Shown piece after piece: positions 1-10,500 of a stretch of DNA of 30,149 nt. The first letter of the stretch is position 1. The number at the start of each line of letters is the position of its first letter. Under the pieces are notes generated by a model that saw only the letters and a program-made list of their open reading frames with translations, made no database searches and was not told the origin of the DNA. Both the position numbers and the translations under genes were made by a program. Source of the stretch: Nemertoderma westbladi (lineage: Eukaryota > Xenacoelomorpha > Nemertodermatida > Nemertodermatidae); NCBI GenBank assembly GCA_032718475.1, contig JAUCBJ010007797.1, positions 1 through 30,149 of the forward strand, read 5' to 3'.

Positions 1-1
1 C

Positions 2-2446
2 AAAGCATCCCCCATCTGTAAACAGTACCAAAGTATTTTAAATTTGTTTGGTTTAAAACAAATTATTCGAGATTCTACCAGAATTACCAGTAAAACTTCT
101 ACTTTACTAGATCACATCCTTTGTAATAATACCGATATTATTTCTCAATCTGGGGTTTTACCTATAGGTCTAAGCGATCATTTTATAGTTTTTTGCACAA
201 GAAAGACACAAAAATCTTTTTTCGGGGATCATAAAACAGTAACAGTTAGGTCTATGAAAAATTACAGCAAGGAACGCTTTTTAAGTTTGTTAGTTAATTC
301 TGACTGGGAACCCTGTTTTAAGGCCGCTGACATTAACCTTGCGTACACTGTTTTTAAAGATATATTTTTAAAGGCACTTAATACTGTAGCACCAATTAAA
401 GAAATTAGTCTTAAACAACGCACTGAGCCCTGGATGACCTCGGGTATTCTTAGTAATATCAGAGAAAGAGATAACTATTTGTATAAATTTAGGAAATACC
501 GTGTTTTAGCTGATTATAATAATTACTGCAAATATAGAAACCTTGTCCAACGGGAAATAAAAAAAGCTAAATCTGAATATTTGTACAACAAAATAAGTGA
601 GAATAAAGATAATCCTAAAAGTCTATGGTCTACCCTAAAATCTTTAGGTTATAAAAACCTTAAATCTAAATCGAATATTGTTCTGCAAGATAACGGTGAG
701 CTGATTCATGATCATACTCTAGTTAGTAATTTATTTAATAATTATTTTACTAATGTTGCCTCTAATTTAGTTAAGAGGTTACCGTTATCAAGTAATAAAT
801 ATAGTATAGGGTCCGAAACTCTAAATAATTTTTATTTAGAAAAGTTACAAAATTCAGAAAAGTTATTTTTAAAACCCGTTTCTGAGGATTTCGTTTTTAA
901 AAATCTACTTGGCCTATCAGCCTCAAAAAGTACCGGTCTAGACCTAATACCTGCCCGTTTTCTTAAGGATGGTGCTGAAGTACTTAAAGTGCCTATTACT
1001 TTTATTATTAATTACTCTATCGTAGATAATGTAGTACCAGACGAACTGAAATTAGCTAAGGTTGTTCCTCTGTATAAAAAGAATAGTAAAGTAGAACCCT
1101 GGAATTACAGACCTGTTAGTATCTTAAGTATTGTATCTAAAATTCTAGAACGTTCTGTTTTTCTACAGCTGGAGGCACATCTTAGTAGGCTAAATCTGAT
1201 CTATGAACTTCAGTCCGGTTTTCGTAAATCATATTCTACAGACACCTGCCTTATTAACTTAACTGATACAATTAGATGTAATAACGCAAAGGGTTTATAT
1301 ACTGGTATGGTAATGTTGGACCTACAAAAGGCTTTCGATACTGTAGATCACGAAATTCTGCTTGGTAAGTTAGGCCTGATGGGTGTAGGTTCTATAGACT
1401 GGTTCAAGTCCTACCTGTCAGACAGAGGTCAAACTGTAGTCATTAGCAAATCGCTGTCTACTGTACAAGAGATTACCTGTGGTGTACCGCAAGGTAGTAT
1501 ATTAGGTCCTCTGCTTTTTGTATGCTATGTAAATGATATGATAAGTAGTATAGATCCCGATTTTAAACTCATTTTATATGCCGACGACAGTGCTCTTATT
1601 TTCTCTCATAAAGATCCTATCCATATTTCCCAAAAGTTAAGTGCAGTTCTAGAATCCTGTAATGAGTGGTTGGATGATAATAAGCTATCCATTCACTACG
1701 GTAAAACTGAAAGTATTTTGTTTGGTTCCAAAAGAAAGTTAAAGAAGGTAACTAAGTTTGAAGTCACTAGTAATGGACATAAGATTGAAAATAAAAAGGA
1801 AGTTAAATATTTAGGCGCCACATTGGATAACTGCTTATCAGGAGAAAGTACAGTGAAAAATATTTTCTCGAAAGTTAACAGTAGGCTTAGGTTTCTATAC
1901 AGAAATAAAAATAGTTTGAACACCGACTCCCGCAAGTTACTTTGCTCTTCTTTAATACAGTGTCACATGGACTATGCGTGCTCTTCTTGGTATGAAGGCT
2001 TAACCAAACAGCTTAAATGTAAATTACAAGTAGCTCAGAATAAAGTAGTACGATTTATTAAAGACTACAAACCTAGGCACCACCTAACTCCAGATGACTT
2101 TTCTGAATCTGGACTACTTAACTTAGATAGTAGAGTTAAGCAGCTACGCCTTAACCATGTGCATAAAGTGTATAATGGTAAATGTCCCAATTACCTAAAA
2201 CAAAAATTCAACAGAGTACGCGATACACACTCTTACAGTACCAGAGCTAGTGCTTCAAACTTCTACCTCCCGAATTGTAAATCCTTTGAATCTGATACTT
2301 TCTTTTTTAACGGCATAAAAAATTGGAACGCTCTGCCTAATGAAATTAAAAACCTAAATAATCAACATTCTTTTAAATCTGCAGTTAAATCTCACCTCCG
2401 TGTGCAATGTAAAAATAGGTACAATAGTCCTACAGTAAGTTATTAG
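2..2446 (+). CDS. LINE ORF2-type polyprotein: AP-endonuclease C-terminus and reverse transcriptase (5' truncated by window)
   Basis: The frame is open from base 2 to the TAG at 2444-2446, 814 codons without a stop, so the visible part is not decayed. Early residues include the pattern STLLDHI and then LSDHF, whose S-D-H (173-181) is the C-terminal catalytic motif of APE-type endonucleases. Reverse transcriptase motifs follow in order: the STGLD block near 940, NYRP near 1100, AFDTVDH at 1331-1351 (first catalytic Asp), [10 protein letters not shown] at 1481-1510 and YADD at 1577-1588 (catalytic Asp pair). A ~280-residue C-terminal region of LINE type follows, with HVHKVYNG and NWNALP-like motifs, without a zinc knuckle or RNase H. 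The product would nick target DNA and prime cDNA synthesis from it. Confidence 0.92.
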   Translation, partial: KASPICKQYQSILNLFGLKQIIRDSTRITSKTSTLLDHILCNNTDIISQSGVLPIGLSDHFIVFCTRKTQKSFFGDHKTVTVRSMKNYSKERFLSLLVNSDWEPCFKAADINLAYTVFKDIFLKALNTVAPIKEISLKQRTEPWMTSGILSNIRERDNYLYKFRKYRVLADYNNYCKYRNLVQREIKKAKSEYLYNKISENKDNPKSLWSTLKSLGYKNLKSKSNIVLQDNGELIHDHTLVSNLFNNYFTNVASNLVKRLPLSSNKYSIGSETLNNFYLEKLQNSEKLFLKPVSEDFVFKNLLGLSASKSTGLDLIPARFLKDGAEVLKVPITFIINYSIVDNVVPDELKLAKVVPLYKKNSKVEPWNYRPVSILSIVSKILERSVFLQLEAHLSRLNLIYELQSGFRKSYSTDTCLINLTDTIRCNNAKGLYTGMVMLDLQKAFDTVDHEILLGKLGLMGVGSIDWFKSYLSDRGQTVVISKSLSTVQEITCGVPQGSILGPLLFVCYVNDMISSIDPDFKLILYADDSALIFSHKDPIHISQKLSAVLESCNEWLDDNKLSIHYGKTESILFGSKRKLKKVTKFEVTSNGHKIENKKEVKYLGATLDNCLSGESTVKNIFSKVNSRLRFLYRNKNSLNTDSRKLLCSSLIQCHMDYACSSWYEGLTKQLKCKLQVAQNKVVRFIKDYKPRHHLTPDDFSESGLLNLDSRVKQLRLNHVHKVYNGKCPNYLKQKFNRVRDTHSYSTRASASNFYLPNCKSFESDTFFFNGIKNWNALPNEIKNLNNQHSFKSAVKSHLRVQCKNRYNSPTVSY

Positions 2447-2760
2447 TTTATTAATTATTTACTATTTATACTGTAATTACGTTTTATAATAAATTGTTCT
2501 GTACATTACATCTTTATCGTTGAGTCGGGCATTGTCACGCTCTCGGTAAAGTTGTACATGTACATAGTGTAATTACGTTTTATATTGGTTTTAGGTTAGC
2601 GTAGTGTAATATTGTATTTGTAACCAAGTAACATAAAGGACCCCCTTGGAAATAAGCTGCAAAGCTTTAGGGGTAATCCTATATGTTATGTTGGACAATA
2701 CCTTTATACCGGTACATTGTTTGGTGTATTTGTTATTGTTTTTACATAATGTATAAATAA
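2447..2760 (+). other. LINE 3' UTR with conserved-looking hairpin
   Basis: This non-coding tail contains two copies of GTAATTACGTTTTATA (near 2474 and 2569). It also holds a nested stem-loop at 2637-2680: AGGA pairs with TCCT, CCCC with GGGG, and AAGCT (2654-2658) with AGCTT (2663-2667) around a GCAA tetraloop of GNRA type. 3' stem-loops of L2-type LINEs are known to be bound by their reverse transcriptase; that role here is inferred. Confidence 0.6.
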
Positions 2761-2778
2761 ATCTATCTATCTATCTAT
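2761..2778 (+). repeat. (ATCT)n tail of the LINE
   Basis: Four and a half perfect ATCT copies follow AAATAA and close the LINE. The 54-bp minisatellite starts two bases later. Confidence 0.9.
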
Positions 2779-2779
2779 A

Positions 2780-3211
2780 GGCCCAGATTACTAGAAGGGT
2801 AGATAGATAGAATCACGGGGTTAATTAAGGCAAGGCCCAGATTACTAGAAGGGTAGATAGATAGAATCACGGGGTTAATTAAGGCAAGGACCAGATTACT
2901 AGAAGGGTAGATAGATAGAATCACGGGGTTAATTAAGGCAAGGACCAGATTACTAGAAGGGTAGATAGATAGAATCACGGGGTTAATTAAGGCAAGGCCA
3001 GATTACTAGAAGGGTAGATAGATAGAATCACGGGGGTTAATTAAGGCAAGGACCAGATTACTAGAAGGGTAGATAGATAGAATCACGGGGTTAATTAAGG
3101 CAAGGCCCAGATTACTAGAAGGGTAGATAGATAGAATCACGAGGTTAATTAAGGCAAGGCCCAGATTACTAGAAGGGTAGATAGATAGAATCACGGGGTT
3201 AATTAAGGCAG
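2780..3211 (+). repeat. 54-bp minisatellite, 8 units
   Basis: Units start at 2780, 2834, 2888, 2942, 2996, 3050, 3104 and 3158, each beginning GGCCCAGATTAC or GGACCAGATTAC, and each contains GGGTAGATAGATAGAATCAC. Variation is limited to a few substitutions and one compensated 1-base indel. The unit's AGATAGATAG is the complement of the LINE's (ATCT)n tail immediately before it. 54 is divisible by 3, which explains repetitive open frames on the minus strand; they are not considered genes. Confidence 0.93.
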
Positions 3212-4360
3212 GACCATAATAAGGCATGAATAAGGTTGTTAATTAAGGCAAGTAAGATAAATAGGTGACTGAAGATTGATTTCAACAGCTGTTAGTTATT
3301 TGTATATTAATCACGTTTGGTAATGAGCGTCTGTCTAGATTAATTTATTATTATATATTATTAAAGTACTTTTTAGGTTTTTTTGAGCTACCATGAAAAA
3401 TAATGAGAATAAAAAGTTAGTAAATTTCCGAATTTATTTTGCCTCTGCGTTTTTTGAGGCTTTTTGATCGCTCTCTTAGCCACAGGACTACTTTTTTTTA
3501 CTTGTTTTTTAATGTAGGAAAATAACCTCACGGTTATTTTTCTTAGAGCACCATATAGTCAATTGCGCCGTAAATAATAACTTAATTAATTTGTTAAAAT
3601 CACAAATTGATTTTTAAAAAGTAGAAGTACGTAAGTTAAAAACATGGTAACACAAATTAAATCATGAATCGAATTTAACAATGTATGTAGGCCATTTTTA
3701 CTTAGTTTTTGTGCCCATGCAAAGTCTATAATATTTTAAAGGGTATGAAATAATCATTTTTCTGCTATTTCTAAGTATACGTTTCCAAAATTATTTATTA
3801 TGAATAATCTAAATGATATGTTATCATAAATAATAATATTATTTTGTAATTGTTTCATTGTATGTTGTACGTATAATAATAAATATTGTCCGCTTACTTT
3901 AATGACAATACATTTATTCGAATAAAATTCTATCCTTAAAACATCTTTATGAATTTTCCACTACTAGTCCGAGCGAGCTCGACAGATATCTTTTAATAGG
4001 CCTTAAAGCAAAAGGCCCAGATAATTAAAGGTTAAAGGTAATGTGTTGTTGGGTGAATCTGTTTAATATTCAGCGTGGATCTCATAAGTTGGTAGATTAT
4101 ATATTTTACTGTCATTACTCATTAATGTGTGATTCCCATTTACCCCGCCTGGGGGTGTATATATATATATATTATAAGTTGATAGATTGATACGTTTTGG
4201 AAAGGAGACCATCTTTCGATCACACTCCTATTAGCCCATATTAGTATATATATATATTAATATGCCCCCCCCCCACCCCAACTTATATGTACTATATATT
4301 CTACTATATCTACTATATATTTCTATAAGCCCCCCCCCCCCCCCCCCCACCCAACCTTAC
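3212..4360. other. AT-rich intron 6 sequence, no gene seen
   Basis: This stretch lies between the minisatellite and exon 6. It contains A+T-rich sequence, (TA)n runs at 4158-4172 and 4245-4257, and poly-C tracts at 4265-4274 and 4330-4348. I searched the minus strand for the missing tektin C-terminus (the CM..R.KL-type block) and found only a chance Cys-Met near 3714 followed by stops. A fragment near 4011, AAGGCCCAGATAATTAAAGG, resembles the start of the 54-bp unit and may be a relic of it. Confidence 0.6.
4330..4348. repeat. C19/G19 homopolymer next to the exon 6 donor
   Basis: Nineteen consecutive C on the + strand, that is G19 on the TEKT2 sense strand, begin 12 bases downstream of the exon 6 splice donor. 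A shorter copy of the same arrangement is at 4265-4274. On the transcript such a run could fold into a G-quadruplex; this is inference. Confidence 0.9.
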
Positions 4361-4524
4361 CTCGTCGCACAGACCATACTGAGCATTGTCACGACAGAGT
4401 TCTATACCGGGCCGACACGTTCTGTTCTCTAATCGGGTCATTGCGAGTTTCAACGGATTATTTTTAGCTCGAATCGCCTCCTCTAATTTCTGAATATCGT
4501 CTTCCATTTCTTTGATTTCCTTCT
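4361..4524 (-). CDS. TEKT2: TEKT2 exon 6 with tektin signature nonapeptide
   Basis: The acceptor CATTTTCTAG ends at 4525. The exon completes Glu286, then encodes KEIKEMEDDIQKLEEAI and the tektin signature region at residues 323-331, read here as RPGIELCRD. The textbook signature is RPNVELCRD, so Asn is replaced by Gly and Val by Ile. It then reads NAQYGLCDE and stops at GAG before the donor GTAAGGTTGG (4360), phase 0. Twelve bases into intron 6 a run of 19 G begins on the sense strand. The next exon, expected to start near V-(H/K)-QL, was not found in 1-4360. Confidence 0.92.
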
Positions 4525-7500
4525 CTAGAAAATGCAGGCAATCGGTGTATTGATATATATTTACAAAAGAAGACGCCTGTTTGTATGTTTATATGTCTCC
4601 CACTTACGTAGCGGTAGTGTGGGGCGAGCCACGAAGTCAAGGTTGCTCTTTGCTTAGCGGTGCAATTAGTGGAAAGTCTGTCGACGTCGTTGTTGAAATG
4701 TTTGAACGCCAATAACAGTATATGTTAGGTCAAATATTGATAAATGGAAATAAACTTGGTACAGTACATACACATAATGTTGTCTATCAAAATATTATAA
4801 ATTCTTCTACAAACAGACATTCTTCAATAATTCTTCTGTCGGCTGTTAGGGGGCGAATTGTAAGAAATCGAGAAGTAGCTATAACATCTAGCATAGCAGC
4901 TTCTGTTGTTCAACTCTATCATCTTTCCCCTTCTATCAGCTACCAACCTGTGGCTTCTGTTGCTCAACTATATTATCTTACTGCCTTCTATCAGCTACCA
5001 ACCTGTGGCTTCTGTTGTTCAACTCTATTATCTTACTGCCTTCTATCAGCCACCAACCTGTGGCTTCTGTTGTTCAACTCTATTATCTTTCCCCTTCTAT
5101 CAGCCACCAACCTGTGGCTTCTGTTGTTCAACTCTATTATCTTTCCCCTTCTATCAGCTACCAACCTGTGGCTTCTGTTGCTCAACTATATTATCTTACT
5201 GCCTTCTATCAGCTACCAACCTGTGGCTTCTGTTGCTCAACTCTATTATCTTACTGCCTTCTATCAGCTACCAACCTGTGGCTTCTGTTGTTCAACTCTA
5301 TTATCTTACTGCCTTCTATCAGCCACCAACCTGTGGCTTCTGTTGTTCAACTCTATTATCTTACTGCCTTCTATCAGCCACCAACCTGTGGCTTCTGTTG
5401 TTCAACTCTATTATCTTTCCCCTTCTATCAGCCACCAACCTGTGGCTTCTGTTGTTCAACTCTATTATCTTTCCCCTTCTATCAGCTACCAACCTGTGGC
5501 TTCTGTTGCTCAACTATATTATCTTACTGCCTTCTATCAGCTACCAACCTGTGGCTTCTGTTGCTCAACTCTATTATCTTACTGCCTTCTATCAGCTACC
5601 AACCTGTGGCTTCTGTTGTTCAACTCTATTATCTTACTGCCTTCTATCAGCCACCAACCTGTGGCTTCTGTTGTTCAACTCTATTATCTTACTGCCTTCT
5701 ATCAGCCACCAACCTGTGGCTTCTGTTGTTCAACTCTATTATCTTTCCCCTTCTATCAGCCACCAACCTGTGGCTTCTGTTGTTCAACTCTATCATCTTT
5801 CCCCTTCTATCAGCTACCAACCTGTGGCTTATGTTGTTCAACTCTATCATCTTTCCCCTTCTTATCAGCTACCAACCTGTGGCTTCTGTTGCTCAACTCT
5901 ATTATCTTACTGCCTTCTATCAGCTACCAACCTGTGGCTTCTGTTGCTCAACTCTATTATCTTACTGCCTTCTATCAGCTACCAACCTGTGGCTTCTGTT
6001 GTTCAACTCTATTATCTTACTGCCTTCTATCAGCCGCCAACCTGTGGCTTCTGTTGCTCAACTCTATTATCTTACTGCCTTCTATCAGCTACCAACCTGT
6101 GGCTTCTGTTGCTCAACTCTATTATCTTACTGCCTTCTATCAGCCACCAACCTGTGGCTTCTGTTGTTCAACTCTATTATCTTACTGCCTTCTATCAGCC
6201 ACCAACCTGTGGCTTCTGTTGTTCAACTCTATCATCTTTCCCCTTCTATCAGCTACCAACCTGTGGCTTCTGTTGTTCAACTCTATCATCTTTCCCCTTC
6301 TATCAGCTACCAACCTGTGGCTTCTGTTGTTCAACTCTATTATCTTACTGCCTTCTATCAGCTACCAACCTGGGGCTTCTGTTGTTCAACTCTATTATCT
6401 TACTGCCTTCTATCAGCCACCAACCTGTGGCTTCTGTTGTTCAACTCTATTATCTTTCCCCTTCTATCAGCCACCAACCTGTGGCTTCTGTTGTTCAACT
6501 CTATCATCTTTCCCCTTCTATCAGCCACCAACCTGTGGCTTCTGTTGTTCAATTATCGTACTGCCTTCTATCAGCCACCAACCTGTGGCTTCTGTTGCTC
6601 AACTCTATTATCTTACTGCCTTCTATCAGCCACCAACCTGTGGCTTCTGTTGTTCAACTCTATTATCTTACTGCCTTCTATCAGTCACCAACCTGTGGCT
6701 TCTGTTGTTCAACTCTATTATCTTTCCCCTTCTATCAGCCACCAACCTGTGGCTTCTGTTGTTCAACTCTATTATCTTACTGCCTTCTATCAGCCACCAA
6801 CCTGTGGCTTCTGTTGCTCAACTCTATTATCTTACTGCCTTCTATCAGCTACCAACCTGTGGCCTCTGTTGCTCAACTCTATTATCTTACTGCCTTCTAT
6901 CAGCCACCAACCTGTGGCTTCTGTTGCTCAACTCTATTATCTTTCCCCTTCTATCAGCTACCAACCTGTGGCTTCTGTTGCTCAACTCTATTATCTTACT
7001 GCCTTCTATCAGCCACCAACCTGTGGCTTCTGTTGCTCAACTCTATTATCTTTCCCCTTCTATCAGCCACCAACCTGTGGCTTCTGTTGCTCAACTCTAT
7101 TATCTTACTGCCTTCTATCAGCTATATTATCTTACTGCCTTCTATCAGCCACCAACCTGTGGCTTCTGTTGTTCAACTCTATTATCTTACTGCCTTCTAT
7201 CAGCCACCAACCTGTGGCTTATGTTGCTCAACTCTATCATCTTTCCCCTTCTATCAGCTACCAACCTGTGGCTTCTGTTGCTCAACTCTATTATCTTACT
7301 GCCTTCTATCAGCTACCAACCTGTGGCCTCTGTTGCTCAACTCTATTATCTTACTGCCTTCTATCAGCCACCAACCTGTGGCTTCTGTTGCTCAACTCTA
7401 TTATCTTTCCCCTTCTATCAGCCACCAACCTGTGGCTTCTGTTGCTCAACTCTATTATCTTACTGCCTTCTATCAGCTATATTATCTTACTGCCTTCTAT

Positions 7501-10500
7501 CAGCCACCAACCTGTTGCTTCTGTTGTTCAACTCTATTATCTTACTGCCTTCTATCAGCCACCAACCTGTGGCTTCTGTTGTTCAACTCTATTATCTTAC
7601 TGCCTTCTATCAGCCACCAACCGGTGGCTTCTGTTGTTCAACTCTATTATCTTTCCCCTTCTATCAGCCACCAACCTGTGGCTTCTGTTGTTCAACTCTA
7701 TTATCTTACTGCCTTCTATCAGCCACCAACCTGTGGCTTCTGTTGCTCAACTCTATTATCTTACTGCCTTCTATCAGCTACCAACCTGTGGCCTCTGTTG
7801 CTCAACTCTATTATCTTACTGCCTTCTATCAGCCACCAACCTGTGGCTTCTGTTGCTCAACTCTATTATCTTTCCCCTTCTATCAGCTACCAACCTGTGG
7901 CTTCTGTTGCTCAACTCTATTATCTTACTGCCTTCTATCAGCCACCAACCTGTGGCTTCTGTTGTTCAACTCTATCATCTTTCCCCTTCTATCAGCTACC
8001 AACCTGTGGCTTCTGTTGTTCAACTCTATTATCTTACTGCCTTCTATCAGCTACCAACCTGGGGCTTCTGTTGTTCAACTCTATTATCTTACTGCCTTCT
8101 ATCAGCCACCAACCTGTGGCTTCTGTTGTTCAACTCTATTATCTTTCCCCTTCTATCAGCCACCAACCTGTGGCTTCTGTTGTTCAACTCTATCATCTTT
8201 CCCCTTCTATCAGCCACCAACCTGTGGCTTCTGTTGTTCAACTCTATTATCTTACTGCCTTCTATCAGCCACCAACCTGTGGCTTCTGTTGCTCAACTCT
8301 ATTATCTTACTGCCTTCTATCAGCCACCAACCTGTGGCTTCTGTTGTTCAACTCTATTATCTTACTGCCTTCTATCAGCCACCAACCTGTGGCTTCTGTT
8401 GTTCAACTCTATTATCTTTCCCCTTCTATCAGCCACCAACCTGTGGCTTCTGTTGTTCAACTCTATTATCTTACTGCCTTCTATCAGCCACCAACCTGTG
8501 GCTTCTGTTGCTCAACTCTATTATCTTACTGCCTTCTATCAGCTACCAACCTGTGGCCTCTGTTGCTCAACTCTATTATCTTACTGCCTTCTATCAGCCA
8601 CCAACATGTGGCTTCTGTTGCTCAACTCTATTATCTTTCCCCTTCTATCAGCTACCAACCTGTGGCTTCTGTTGCTCAACTCTATTATCTTACTGCCTTC
8701 TATCAGCCACCAACCTGTGGCTTCTGTTGCTCAACTCTATTATCTTTCCCCTTCTATCAGCCACCAACCTGTGGCTTCTGTTGCTCAACTCTATTATCTT
8801 ACTGCCTTCTATCAGCTATATTATCTTACTACCTTCTATCAGCCACCAACCTGTGGCTTCTGTTGTTCAACTCTATTATCTTACTGCCTTCTATCAGCCA
8901 CCAACCTGTGGCTTATGTTGCTCAACTCTATCATCTTTCCCCTTCTATCAGCTACCAACCTGTGGCTTCTGTTGCTCAACTCTATTATCTTACTGCCTTC
9001 TATCAGCTACCAACCTGTGGCCTCTGTTGCTCAACTCTATTATCTTACTGCCTTCTATCAGCCACCAACCTGTGGCTTCTGTTGCTCAACTCTATTATCT
9101 TTCCCCTTCTATCAGCCACCAACCTGTGGCTTCTGTTGCTCAACTCTATTATCTTACTGCCTTCTATCAGCTATATTATCTTACTGCCTTCTATCAGCCA
9201 CCAACCTGTGGCTTCTGTTGTTCAACTCTATTATCTTACTGCCTTCTATCAGCCACCAACCTGTGGCTTCTGTTGTTCAACTCTATTATCTTACTGCCTT
9301 CTATCAGCCACCAACATGTGGCTGCTGTTGTTCAACTCTATTATCTTACTGCCTTCTATCAGCCACCAACCTGTGGCTTCTGTTGCTCAACTCTATTATC
9401 TTACTGCCTTCTATCAGCTACCAACCTGTGGCTTCTGTTGTTCAACTCTATTATCTTTCCCCTTCTATCAGCCACCAACATGTGGCTTCTGTTGTTCAAC
9501 TCTATTATCTTACTGCCTTCTATCAGCCACCAACCTGTGGCTTCTGTTGTTCAACTCTATTATATTTCCCCTTCTATCAGCCACCAACCTGTGGCTTCTG
9601 TTGTTCAACTCTATTATATTTCCCCTTCTATCAGCCACCAACCTGTGGCTTCTGTTGCTCAACTCTATTATCTTTCCCCTTCTATCAGCCACCAACCTGT
9701 GGCTTCTGTTGTTCAACTCTATTATCTTACTGCCTTCTATCAGCCACCAACCTGTGGCTTCTGTTGCTCAACTCTATTATCTTACTGCCTTCTATCAGCT
9801 ACCAACCTGTGGCTTCTGTTGTTCAACTCTATTATCTTTCCCCTTCTATCAGCCACCAACCTGTGGCTTATGTTGCTCAACTCTATTATCTTACTGCCTT
9901 CTATCAGCCACCAACCTGTGGCTTCTGTTGTTCAACTCTATTATCTTTCCCCTTCTATCAGCCACCAACCTGTGGCTTATGTTGCTCAACTCTATTATCT
10001 TTCCCCTTCTATCAGCCACCAACCTGTGGCTTCTGTTGTTCAACTCTATTATATTTCCCCTTCTATCAGCCACCAACCTGTGGCTTCTGTTGTTCAACTC
10101 TATTATCTTACTGCCTTCTATCAGCCACCTACCTGTGGCTTCTGTTGTTCAACTCTATTATATTTCCCCTTCTATCAGCCACCAACCTGTGGCTTCTGTT
10201 GTTCAACTCTATTATCTTACTGCCTTCTATCAGCTACCAACCTGTGGCTTCTGTTGTTCAACTCTATTATATTTCCCCTTCTATCAGCAACCAACCTGTG
10301 GCTTCTGTTGTTCAACTCTATCATCTTTCCCATTCTATCAGCCACCAACCTGTGGCTTCTGTTGCTCAACTCTATTATCTTACTGCCTTCTATCAGCCAC
10401 CAACCTGTGGCTTCTGTTGTTCAACTCTATTATATTTCCCCTTCTATCAGCCACCAACCTGTGGCTTCTGTTGTTCAACTCTATCATCTTTCCCCTTCTA

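Larger units (their letters stand above)
1..2779 (+). mobile_element. CR1/L2-like LINE retrotransposon, 3' portion, in intron 6 of TEKT2 (antisense)
   Basis: The element consists of an endonuclease-tail plus reverse-transcriptase frame (2-2446), an AT-rich 3' UTR (2447-2760) and a terminal (ATCT)4.5 microsatellite (2761-2778). Microsatellite 3' tails instead of long poly-A are typical of CR1/L2-type LINEs. The 5' part lies outside the window, so its full length and target-site duplication cannot be judged. It is oriented opposite to TEKT2. Assignment to a clade within the CR1/L2/Daphne/Crack group is by overall motif pattern only. Confidence 0.88.

Noticed and set aside
1696-1935. Minus-strand frame inside the LINE
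   Set aside because: It is a shadow of the reverse transcriptase frame.
3700-3730. Missing tektin C-terminal exon around a minus-strand Leu-Cys-Met
   Set aside because: The following residues do not match the family and the frame closes within a few codons.
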